DNA of 64,000 nt from Flexivirga oryzae (GTDB lineage Bacteria > Actinomycetota > Actinomycetes > Actinomycetales > Dermatophilaceae), in the NCBI RefSeq assembly GCF_014190805.1, contig NZ_JACHVQ010000001.1, positions 1,922,001 to 1,986,000 on the forward strand, read 5' to 3'. Below are positions 40,116 to 47,975 of this stretch, piece by piece. Positions within the stretch are counted from its first letter, which is position 1; each line of letters starts with the position of its first letter. The position numbers and the translations under genes are program-made. Under the pieces are notes generated by a model. That model had not been told where the DNA came from. It saw nothing but the letters and a program-made list of their open reading frames with translations, and ran no database searches.

Positions 40116-41399
40116 TCAGGCTTTGCGGCGCTTCAGGTAAGCCGCGAGGTCGTCATACACGCCAGTGTCGTTGCTGTAGAGCGCGTAATTCCTTGCGGTC
40201 TCTAGCCATTCGCCGATGCTGGAGCTGGTGTGCCGGATCGCGTCCTGCAACCCGCGCTGGGTGATGGGCTGCAGGCTTCCCGACTCCAGGGACGACTCCA
40301 TCGCACCCTCGATCGCCTGCTCACACACGAGCGCCAGATCGGCACCGGAGAAACCACTCGTGGCGCGCGCGAGCTTCTTCAGATCGACACGGTCCTGCGG
40401 CTTGTCCCGCAGATGCAGACCCAGGATCGCTTCCCGCGCCTCCTGGTCGGGCGGCAACACCAGCACCCGCCGGTCGAACCGGCCCGGCCGGACCAGTGCC
40501 GAGTCGATGTCCCACGGGTGGTTGCTGGCGGCGAGCACGAACAGCCCGTCGTTGGAGGTGGACGCACCGTCCAGCTCGGTCAGCAACTGGTTGACGACGC
40601 CGCGCATCCCGCCGCTGTGCTGCAGCTGCGAGCGCTTCTGCCCGAGTGCGTCGATCTCGTCGAAGAACAGTACGCACGGCGTGTTGCGGCGGGCGTATTC
40701 GAAGATGCCGTGCAGGTTGCGTTCGCTGTTGCCGAGGTACATGTCGAGTACGTCGGCGAGGCCGACCTCGTAGAAGTTGGCGCCGAGTTCGCCGGCGAGC
40801 GCGCGGGCGATGAACGTCTTCCCACAACCCGGCGGCCCCCACAGCAGGAGCCCGCCACGCAGCGACTTGCCGAACTGGGCGCGCAACTCCGGGTTGTGCA
40901 TCGGCGCCAGGAACGACATCCGCAGCCGCTTCTTGACATCGGCCAACCCGCCGACGTCGTCGAGGGTGACCTCGGCGCGGCTGAGTTCACCGAAGTCGGG
41001 TTCGGCGACGGCGTCGGTGTCATCCCACCCGTCGATGATCTCGTCGGCTGTGTCGGGTACGACGGCAGGCGTGGCCGGCCCGGGGGCCGTTGCGGGCGCT
41101 GGTGATTCGGGTGTCTCGGCTGGACCGGGCCCCTCGGCGGGAGGGTCGAGGGCGTCGGCGAGCCGCCGGTAGCCGGCCGCGCGCTCCACTTCCCCCGCGG
41201 CGTCGGCGGCTGCCGTCGCCAGCCGCAGCATCGGCACGTCGGCGGGTGTGGCGGCCAGGACTGTTGCGGCCTCGGTCAGCGCCTCCATGGGTTGCCCGTC
41301 GTCGAGCAGGACCTTCGCGAGGTGGCTGCGTACGGCGTGGTTCTGCGGGTCCGCGGCGAGCGTCGCGCGCAGAGCCTCGATCACTGGGTCCATCGACAC
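40116..41399 (-). CDS. AAA+ ATPase with N-terminal TPR-like region
   Basis: 427-residue single-ring AAA+ protein. Residues 1-85 form two or three TPR-like helix pairs, 86-140 is a Pro/Ala/acidic linker, and 145-380 the AAA core: Walker A GPPGCGKT (188-195), Walker B FFDEID (245-250), sensor-1 Asn293, and ALVRPGRFDR with arginine-finger Arg304 and Arg307. The pore loop reads DMYLGNSE. This looks like the classical remodelling clade (Vps4/katanin/CDC48-like). Divergent from the TPR-membrane pair and probably their partner. Start GTG 41399 or ATG 41393. Confidence 0.85.
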   Translation of the reverse strand: MSMDPVIEALRATLAADPQNHAVRSHLAKVLLDDGQPMEALTEAATVLAATPADVPMLRLATAAADAAGEVERAAGYRRLADALDPPAEGPGPAETPESPAPATAPGPATPAVVPDTADEIIDGWDDTDAVAEPDFGELSRAEVTLDDVGGLADVKKRLRMSFLAPMHNPELRAQFGKSLRGGLLLWGPPGCGKTFIARALAGELGANFYEVGLADVLDMYLGNSERNLHGIFEYARRNTPCVLFFDEIDALGQKRSQLQHSGGMRGVVNQLLTELDGASTSNDGLFVLAASNHPWDIDSALVRPGRFDRRVLVLPPDQEAREAILGLHLRDKPQDRVDLKKLARATSGFSGADLALVCEQAIEGAMESSLESGSLQPITQRGLQDAIRHTSSSIGEWLETARNYALYSNDTGVYDDLAAYLKRRKA

Positions 41400-41477
41400 A
41401 AGAAGTCACGGTAGCGGAACGGATCTCCCGTTCCGGATCGTCTGGTCGATATCCTGTGCGCCGATGGGGAGGGTCCG

Positions 41478-42734
41478 ATGAGCGTGATGAACGAAGCGGT
41501 GCAGCGCGGTCGTGCGCTGCTCGCGTTGGGGCGACCACAGGAGGCCCAAGCCCACTTCCGGCAGGCGCTCGTCAGCGACCCGGGCAACGCGGACCTGCAC
41601 CAGGCGCTCGGGCAGGCGCTCCTGGCGCAGGACCGGTATGCCGACGCGCGCACGGCGCTCACCCGATCGGTCGCCGCCGAGCCGGATTCGGCGTTCTCGT
41701 TGTTGCTGCTCAGTGGCGCCGAAGCCGGTCTCGGCAACCGGTCGGCGGCGCTGGAGGCCGCCCGGGCCGCGCTCCGCCTGGTGCCGCTCAGTCCGCAGGT
41801 CCACCACCAGATCGGCGCGCTGCTGCTCAACAGCGGGCAGTCCCTCGAAGCACTCCCCTGGCTGCTCAAGGCCCGTGAGCTGGATCCGATGTTCGCCCGC
41901 GCGGCCACCTCGTTGGCCATCGTCTACCTGCAACTGCGCCGGTATGACGAGGCGCGCACCCAGATCCAGGAGGCGCTGCAGCTGGAGCCGAATGATCCGT
42001 CGGCGCATTTCGTCAATGGTCTGATCGAGACCGCGGCGGGCGGCTCACGGCAGGGTGTGCGCGCGCACCGGGAGGCGTTGCGGCTGGATCCGACCAACCC
42101 GGTCAACCGCGCCGGACTGGTCGAGGCGCTGAAGAACCGCAACGCCGCCTACCGCGCGCTGGTGCGCTACGGCGCCTGGCGCGAGTCACTCACCCCCGGC
42201 AACCGCAAACTGTTGGCGTTCGCGCCGATGTTCGCGGTCGTTCTGCTGCGACCGTTCAGCCACACCACCGTCGGCACCGCGCTCATCGGCTGCCTGCTCT
42301 TCCTGGTCTACCTGTCCTGGGCGGTGGACCCGATGTCCAACCTGGCGTTGTGCGTCGGCAATCACCGCAACCTGCTGGAACCGCCGGTACGCCGGTCGGC
42401 GATCCTCTTCGGCGTCTACTTCGTGGCCGCGTTGGGCTGCGTGGTTTGGGGTGTGCTGGCCGGCCCGCCCGAACCTTTCGTCGTTGCAGTCATTTTCGCG
42501 ATCTGGTCGATCGTCGCCGGTTTCGCGCACCAGACCCTGCCGCGTTTCCGGCGAACCGTGGTCGCGGCACACGCCGTTGGCGTCATGCTCCTCGCCGGGC
42601 TGTGTTACCTCGCAGCGACCGGCAGCACCGCGTTCAACGGTGCGGTCGTGCTCGTCGGCCTGGTCGGCGGAGCGGTGGGGCTGCTGGAGATCGTTCCCGC
42701 CATACGGGCGGCAGCCGGCCGAACCGCCGCCTGA
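41478..42734 (+). CDS. TPR protein with C-terminal membrane domain (paralogue 1)
   Basis: 418 residues. Residues 1-215 are about six TPR units (ALLALGRPQEAQAHFRQAL, ALGQALLAQDRYADARTAL, VYLQLRRYDEARTQIQEAL and others). Residues 225-415 hold five to six hydrophobic helices, with FLVYLSWAVDP and GCVVWGVLAGPPEPFVVAV between them. The TPR part should lie in the cytoplasm as a docking platform. The next gene is a paralogue with the same architecture, three bases on. The divergent AAA+ ATPase also has a TPR region, suggesting one membrane-bound assembly. Function unknown. GGGGAGGG lies before the ATG. Confidence 0.8.
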   Translation: MSVMNEAVQRGRALLALGRPQEAQAHFRQALVSDPGNADLHQALGQALLAQDRYADARTALTRSVAAEPDSAFSLLLLSGAEAGLGNRSAALEAARAALRLVPLSPQVHHQIGALLLNSGQSLEALPWLLKARELDPMFARAATSLAIVYLQLRRYDEARTQIQEALQLEPNDPSAHFVNGLIETAAGGSRQGVRAHREALRLDPTNPVNRAGLVEALKNRNAAYRALVRYGAWRESLTPGNRKLLAFAPMFAVVLLRPFSHTTVGTALIGCLLFLVYLSWAVDPMSNLALCVGNHRNLLEPPVRRSAILFGVYFVAALGCVVWGVLAGPPEPFVVAVIFAIWSIVAGFAHQTLPRFRRTVVAAHAVGVMLLAGLCYLAATGSTAFNGAVVLVGLVGGAVGLLEIVPAIRAAAGRTAA

Positions 42735-42736
42735 GC

Positions 42737-43987
42737 ATGCCCGGGGCCGAGGCTGTGTTGCGGCACACCGATGCATTGCTCTCACTCAAACGACCCCATG
42801 AGGCGGAACGGCTGCTTCGCCCCGCCCTCTTGCACGAACCAGAGAACGCGTCTCTGCATCTACAACTCTCCCGGGCGCTGGCCGCGCAGGGCAATCTCGA
42901 ACAAGCCCGCGAGGAGGCGAGGCGCTCACTGGCCATCGTGCCCGGCGATGTTCGCGCATTGCTGCAGCTCAGCGCCATCGAGGCAGCTCGAGGCGATCGA
43001 CCGGCTGCGTTGCATGCCGCCCGCCGAGCCGTCGCAAATGCACCGAACAGCGCAGCGGCGCACTGCCAGGTCGGCGCCGTCCTGATCAACAGCGGAAGTG
43101 CGCAGGATGCCTTGTTCGAGTTGCGCAAAGCTCGTGGACTGAGCCCCGAATACCTCAACGGCGCCACGACGTTGGCGCTCGCGCACCTGCAGTTACGTCA
43201 GTATGGCGAGGCGCGCACTCAGGTCGCCGACGCGCTACGGCTCGACCCGAGCGACCCGGACGCGCATCGCGTTGCGGGTCTGATAGAAGCCGTTGACGGC
43301 GGATCCCGAGACGCGCTCGCCGCGAGCCGCGAGGCGATGCGGCTCGACCCGCTCGACGCACTCAACCGGGAGGCCTTCGCCGAAGCACTGAAATCACGAA
43401 ATCCGGTCTACCGCTTCGCTCGTCGCCACACGCGACGGGAACGGTCGCACGGGCGGATCGTGCGGTCACTGCGGATCTACGCGGCGGCGCTCGTGCTTTT
43501 CCTCATCGCGGAGTTCGTGCCACGCGCGGCGGTCGGGTCGAGCATCGTGGCAGGGCTGTTGGTCTTCGCGCTGTGGTCGATCGATCCGGCGTCGAGTCTC
43601 GTGGTCTACCTGAGCGGCCATCGAGACGTTCTGACGACCACGGTGCGACGCTCGGTCCTCGGCTACTTTGCACTCTGCGCGATCGGGGTCGGGTCCGTCG
43701 TCTGGGGCCTCATCGCTGGACATCCGGAACCCTTGTGGGCGGGCGTCGTCGCGGGCATCTGGGCGATCGCCGCCGGCCACGCGCATCGCGCCCTGCCGGA
43801 GCTTCTCCCATGGCTCACCGCCGTGCACGTGATTGGTGGGGCGCTTGTGCTCGTCACGTGTGTGTTGGCAGCATCCGGCGGTGAGGCGTTCGTCCAGACC
43901 GCGGTGATCGTGGGACTCGGCGGTCTCGTCGCCTGGTTCGGCGAGATCCTCGACTGGCGTACGATCTCGGCTGGCGGCGAGTCGTAG
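42737..43987 (+). CDS. TPR protein with C-terminal membrane domain (paralogue 2)
   Basis: 416 residues, same layout as the preceding protein: TPR units over 1-215 (ALLSLKRPHEAERLLRPAL, HLQLRQYGEARTQVADAL, DPSDPDAHRVAGLIEAVDGG) and membrane helices from about 235 on (FALWSIDPASSLVVYL, GSVVWGLIAGHPEPLW). Corresponding positions in both proteins include GxVVWGxxAGxPEP and the DP after the TPR block. Begins three bases after the first paralogue's stop, so they form one operon. Its own stop is followed after two bases by repeat array B. Likely a heteromeric partner of paralogue 1. Confidence 0.8.
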   Translation: MPGAEAVLRHTDALLSLKRPHEAERLLRPALLHEPENASLHLQLSRALAAQGNLEQAREEARRSLAIVPGDVRALLQLSAIEAARGDRPAALHAARRAVANAPNSAAAHCQVGAVLINSGSAQDALFELRKARGLSPEYLNGATTLALAHLQLRQYGEARTQVADALRLDPSDPDAHRVAGLIEAVDGGSRDALAASREAMRLDPLDALNREAFAEALKSRNPVYRFARRHTRRERSHGRIVRSLRIYAAALVLFLIAEFVPRAAVGSSIVAGLLVFALWSIDPASSLVVYLSGHRDVLTTTVRRSVLGYFALCAIGVGSVVWGLIAGHPEPLWAGVVAGIWAIAAGHAHRALPELLPWLTAVHVIGGALVLVTCVLAASGGEAFVQTAVIVGLGGLVAWFGEILDWRTISAGGES

Positions 43988-43989
43988 GT

Positions 43990-44275
43990 CTCCACTGGGG
44001 AGACCTACGCACGGCCAACACCCAAAAATCCGGTCATACCTCTCCACCGGGGGGACTCCGGTACACCGCAGACCGGATAACCGTGCACAGCCCTCCACTG
44101 GGGAGACCTATGCACGGTCGGGAACCCGAAAACCGGTCATACCTCTCCACTGGGGAGGCCTACGCACGGTCGGCAGCCCGAAAACCGGTCATACCTCTCC
44201 ACTGGGGAGACCTACGCACGGTCGGCAGCCCGAATACCGGTCATACCTCCCCACCGGGGGGACTTATGCACGGAC
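43990..44275. repeat. tandem repeat, six copies of a 51-52 bp unit (array B)
   Basis: The anchor CTCCAC recurs at 43990, 44042, 44093, 44145 and 44197, with a variant near 44249. Most units contain TCTCCACTGGGGAGAC, a short hairpin, and GGTCATACC. The second unit carries GACTCCGGTACACC and GACCGGAT, clearly related to array A on the other side of the AAA+/TPR cassette. The array starts two bases after the paralogue 2 stop. The remaining bases to 44341 are GC-rich and featureless. Confidence 0.85.
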
Positions 44276-44341
44276 AACACCGCCCGCCGCTGCCGCGCGG
44301 CGCCGGGCCGACGCCGCGAAGCCCGCCGCCCCCGAACCTGG

Positions 44342-44377
44342 TGCAGCCCCCAGGGCCTCGAGTCCTTGGGGGCTGCA
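44342..44377 (-). terminator. thrS terminator hairpin
   Basis: Arms TGCAGCCCCCA (44342-44352) and TGGGGGCTGCA (44367-44377), extendable by about three pairs inward, 49 bases after the thrS stop. No U-tract follows. Confidence 0.65.
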
Positions 44378-44426
44378 TCTGGTCCAACTCACGACCGGGA
44401 GGGAAGGTTCCCCTCAGCGGGATGCT

Positions 44427-46409
44427 TCAGACCTGTGCCTTGTCGCGGATGGCTGCTTCGATCTCGCTGATCGCGTCGGCGACCGGCACACCGTTGCGCT
44501 GCGAGCCGTCGCGGAAGCGGAACGACACGGCGCCGGCCGAGCGGTCCTCCTCACCGGCGATCAGCACGAACGGCACCTTCGACTTGCTGGCGTTGCGGAT
44601 CTTCTTCGGGAAGCGGTCGTCGGACTCGTCCAACTCCACCCGAACACCCTTCTCCCGCAACTGATCCAGCACACCGGAGAGGTATGGCGCAAACTCCTCG
44701 GCCACCGGCACGCCGAGGACCTGCACCGGTGACAGCCACACCGGGAACGCCCCCGCGTAGTGCTCGACCAGCACACCGAGGAAGCGCTCGATCGACCCGA
44801 ACTTCGCCGAGTGGATCATCACCGGCTCCTGCCGGCTGCCGTCGGAGGCCTGGAACTCCAGCCCGAAGCGGTGCGGCTGGTTGAAGTCGTACTGGATGGT
44901 CGACATCTGCCAGGTGCGGCCGATGGCGTCGCGCGCCTGCACGGAGATCTTCGGCCCGTAGAACGCGGCGCCGCCCGGGTCCGGGACCAGCTCCAGCCCG
45001 GACTCGGTGGCGACCTGCTCCAGGATCGCGGTCGCGGTCTCCCACTGCTCGTCGGACCCGATGAACTTGTCCTTCTTGTCGCCCTCGGTCTCCCGGGTCG
45101 ACAGCTCCAGGTAGAAGTCGTCCAGCCCGAAGTCGCGCAGCAGCGACAGCACGAAGTTCAGCAGGTGCCGGATCTCGTCGGGCGCCTGCTCGGCGGTCAC
45201 GTAGGAGTGCGAGTCGTCCTGCGTCATACCCCGCACCCGGGTCAGTCCGTGCACGACGCCCGACTTCTCGTAGCGGTAGACGGACCCGAATTCGAAGAAG
45301 CGCAAAGGCAGTTCGCGGTAGGACCGGCCGCGCGAGGAGAAGATCAGGTTGTGCATCGGGCAGTTCATCGCCTTGAGGCGGTATTCGGCGCCTTCCAGCG
45401 TCATACCCGGGAACATGGTGTCCGCGTAGTAGGGCAGGTGGCCGCTGGTGTGGAACAGGCCGTCCTTGGAGATGTGCGGCGTCCCGACGTACTGGAAGCC
45501 CTCCTCGATGTGCCGGCGGCGGACGTAGTCCTCCATCTCGCGCTTGATCACGCCACCCTTGGGGTGGAAGACCGGCAGCCCCGACCCGAGCTCCTCGGGG
45601 AAGCTGAACAGGTCCAGCTCGGCGCCCAGCTTGCGGTGGTCGCGCTTCTCCGCCTCGGCCAGCCGGTCCAGGTAGGCCTTCATCTCGTTCTTGGTCGGCC
45701 ACGCGGTGCCGTAGATGCGCTGCAGCTGCGGGTTCTTCTCCGACCCACGCCAGTAGGCGGCCGCCGAACGCATCAGTTTGTAGGCGTTGCCGATGATCTT
45801 GGTCGAGGGCAGGTGCGGCCCGCGACACAGGTCACCCCACGCGACCGACCCGTCACGGCGCACGTTGTCGTAGATCGTCAGGCCGCCCTCACCGACCTCC
45901 GCGTCGGCGCCCTCGGCCGCGTCCCCGGCCTTCGACTTCAGCCCGATGAGCTCCAACTTGTAGGGCTGCGAGGCGAGTTCGACACGGGCATCGTCGTCGC
46001 TGATGTCCCGGCGGTGGAACGTCTGGCCTTCGTTGATGATCCTCTGCATCGCCTTCTCGAGGGCCTTGAGGTCCTCGGGCGTGAACGGGGTCTCGACGTC
46101 GAAGTCGTAGTAGAAACCGTCGGTGATCGGCGGTCCGATGCCCAGCTTGGCGTCCGGGTTGACCTGCTGCACCGCCTGCGCGAGCACGTGCGCGGTCGAG
46201 TGCCGCAGCACGTTCAGCCCGTCGGGTGAGTCGACCGGCACCGGCTCGACCAGCGCACCGGCGGGGATCTCCCGGAACAGGTCCTGCAACTCCCCCTCGA
46301 CCTTCATCGCCACGATGGTGCGGTCGTCGCCGAACAGCTCCGTGCCCGTCGTGGCCTGCTCGACCCGTCGGCCTACGGCGGCGGTGGGTGCGGCTTGACC
46401 TGCTGACAC
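44427..46409 (-). CDS. thrS: threonyl-tRNA synthetase
   Basis: 660-residue class II synthetase that charges tRNA-Thr. The order is a TGS-like N-terminus, the second additional domain (NVLRHSTAHVLAQAVQQ, with the HxxxH editing motif), the catalytic core (KAMNCPMHNLIF with a zinc Cys; RFFEFGSVYRYEKSG, motif 2; PVMIHSAKFGSIERFLGVLVE, motif 3) and the anticodon-binding domain. GTG at 46409 has GGAG upstream. In mycobacteria this gene lies immediately before the HIT-pgsA-patA-pimA set; here both are on the minus strand but 33.7 kb of other genes lie between. Confidence 0.96.
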   Translation of the reverse strand: MSAGQAAPTAAVGRRVEQATTGTELFGDDRTIVAMKVEGELQDLFREIPAGALVEPVPVDSPDGLNVLRHSTAHVLAQAVQQVNPDAKLGIGPPITDGFYYDFDVETPFTPEDLKALEKAMQRIINEGQTFHRRDISDDDARVELASQPYKLELIGLKSKAGDAAEGADAEVGEGGLTIYDNVRRDGSVAWGDLCRGPHLPSTKIIGNAYKLMRSAAAYWRGSEKNPQLQRIYGTAWPTKNEMKAYLDRLAEAEKRDHRKLGAELDLFSFPEELGSGLPVFHPKGGVIKREMEDYVRRRHIEEGFQYVGTPHISKDGLFHTSGHLPYYADTMFPGMTLEGAEYRLKAMNCPMHNLIFSSRGRSYRELPLRFFEFGSVYRYEKSGVVHGLTRVRGMTQDDSHSYVTAEQAPDEIRHLLNFVLSLLRDFGLDDFYLELSTRETEGDKKDKFIGSDEQWETATAILEQVATESGLELVPDPGGAAFYGPKISVQARDAIGRTWQMSTIQYDFNQPHRFGLEFQASDGSRQEPVMIHSAKFGSIERFLGVLVEHYAGAFPVWLSPVQVLGVPVAEEFAPYLSGVLDQLREKGVRVELDESDDRFPKKIRNASKSKVPFVLIAGEEDRSAGAVSFRFRDGSQRNGVPVADAISEIEAAIRDKAQV

Positions 46410-46435
46410 GGGTGTTCTCCTTCGGTATGGCGGGG

Positions 46436-46462
46436 GTATGACGCGCGCAGCGCGCGTCATAC
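46436..46462. promoter_or_regulatory. 27-base perfect palindrome in the thrS leader
   Basis: GTATGACGCGCGC, a single A, then the exact complement GCGCGCGTCATAC, 27 bases upstream of the thrS start. As RNA it would form a very stable 11-12-pair hairpin close to the ribosome binding site; as DNA it is a perfect dyad. It contains two copies of GTCATAC, a heptamer enriched in this window. Confidence 0.6.
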
Positions 46463-46608
46463 ACACAGGCGCCCAGCGACACGCCGGGCGACTCCAGATT
46501 ATCCACCGCTTGACCCTCACGCGACGTCAGGCCGCATCGTCATAGCCGTGACCACGAGAATCGAAGCCAGGGAGAAGCTCACCGCTGGACGCGGGCAGCT
46601 GATCCGGC

Positions 46609-47751
46609 TCAGCTGATCGCGATCGCCCACGCGACCACGACCACGAAGATCAGCCCCAGCACGATCGCGGTGACCCACAGCGCCCGCGGTGCGCCGGTGC
46701 GGGCCGCCGGTATACCCGGTGCCTGCATCCCTGCCGCCGGCCGTCCCGCCGGGCCGGACCGGTAACCCGGCGCGGGGTTCATCCGGGTCGTCTCGTGGAC
46801 CGGGTTCGGTTGCGGCCCCGGCCGGTTCGGCTGACCGGACGGGTGCCGCAGGATCGGCTGGGTCGCGTTGATCACCTGCGGCGACGGGGGCGCGGGGGTC
46901 GCGACCGAGCGCGGCTGGCGCATCGCCGACCGCGCGGCGTCCATCAGCGCGGGCGCGGTCGCCGGGCGCTGGGAGGGGTCCTTCGCCATACCGGCCCGCA
47001 CCACGTGGTCCAGGGAGTCGGGCAGGTCGTTGCGGTAACGGCGCAGCGACGGCGGCGGCTCGTGCAGCTGCGCCGCGATGAGCTGCACCTGGTCGTCGGC
47101 GACGAACGGCTTGCGGCCGGTCAGCCCCTGGTAGAGCACGCACGCCAGCGAATAGACGTCGCTGCGGGCGTCCGGGTGCGTGCCGACCTGCAACCGTTCC
47201 GGCGCCATGTACGACGCGCTCCCGACGACCTGCCCGGTCGCCGTCAGGTCCTGCTGGCTGACGCTGGAGGCGATGCCGAAGTCGACCAGGTAGGCGAAGC
47301 CCCGCGGGTCGACCAGGATGTTGGACGGTTTGACGTCCCGGTGCACCAGTCCGGCCCGGTGCGCCGAGTCGAGCGCGTCGCCGATCTGGCTCAGCAGATC
47401 CAGCGTGCGCGACACCTCCAGCTGCCCCCGGTCCAGCAGCTGCGCCAGGTTGCGCCCTTCGACCAACCGCATGTCGAGGTAGAGCCGGCCGTCGATCTCG
47501 CCGAACCCGTGGATCGGGATCACGTGCGGGTCGGTGAGCCGCGCGACGATCGCGGCCTCCCGTTTGAACCGGGCGCGGTATTCGTCGTCGGTGGCGGTGG
47601 ACGGGTGCATCACCTTCAGCGCGACGTCCCGGCCCAGCCGGGTGTCGGTCGCGCGGGCGACCTGGCCCATCCCGCCGGTGCCGATGATCTCGTGCAGCAG
47701 GTAGTGGCCGAACCGCGGCGAAGACGCGGTCGTCTCGTCGGCGTCGGTCAC
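46609..47751 (-). CDS. serine/threonine protein kinase, PknB-type with C-terminal membrane anchor
   Basis: 380-residue Hanks-type kinase. Glycine loop IGTGGMGQVA (23-32), Lys46, HRDVKPSN (Asp139), DFG at 157-159, YMAPER at 181-186 and DVYSLACVLYQ follow in order. From 280 there is a Pro-rich juxtamembrane stretch, then one hydrophobic helix (about 355-378) at the very end. There is no extracellular sensor such as PASTA repeats, so it resembles kinases that sense intracellularly or through partners. The GTG at 47751 fits the domain start. It lies upstream of thrS on the same strand. Confidence 0.92.
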   Translation of the reverse strand: MTDADETTASSPRFGHYLLHEIIGTGGMGQVARATDTRLGRDVALKVMHPSTATDDEYRARFKREAAIVARLTDPHVIPIHGFGEIDGRLYLDMRLVEGRNLAQLLDRGQLEVSRTLDLLSQIGDALDSAHRAGLVHRDVKPSNILVDPRGFAYLVDFGIASSVSQQDLTATGQVVGSASYMAPERLQVGTHPDARSDVYSLACVLYQGLTGRKPFVADDQVQLIAAQLHEPPPSLRRYRNDLPDSLDHVVRAGMAKDPSQRPATAPALMDAARSAMRQPRSVATPAPPSPQVINATQPILRHPSGQPNRPGPQPNPVHETTRMNPAPGYRSGPAGRPAAGMQAPGIPAARTGAPRALWVTAIVLGLIFVVVVAWAIAIS

Positions 47752-47975
47752 GGCGCCACCATGCGCTGCCGCCCTCGAAGGATCACGCCGACAGATTAAC
47801 CGCCCCGCATCGCCGCATTCCGCCGGTGTGAGCGTGCCGTCGCCGCCGAGCGGCTACTTGTCGGTTACGGTTGAACTTCGAGACGGCTTGCACGGCTAAT
47901 GTGTGGGCGCGCTGAACGGGGACCCGGACAACCGTCACGGGAGACCCCAGTAGGGACTTCCAGGAGACGAACACG

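Noticed and set aside
39881..44275. Possible CRISPR arrays
   Set aside because: Units of 51-52 bp follow each other directly and vary throughout; there is no alternation of constant repeats with unique spacers and no cas gene.
10741..44426. Prophage or integrative element
   Set aside because: No integrase, transposase, relaxase, phage structural gene or tRNA end was seen, so only an insertion or rearrangement of unknown mechanism can be claimed.
46410..46608. T-box riboswitch before thrS
   Set aside because: No T-box sequence or specifier stem-loop was found, only a palindrome.
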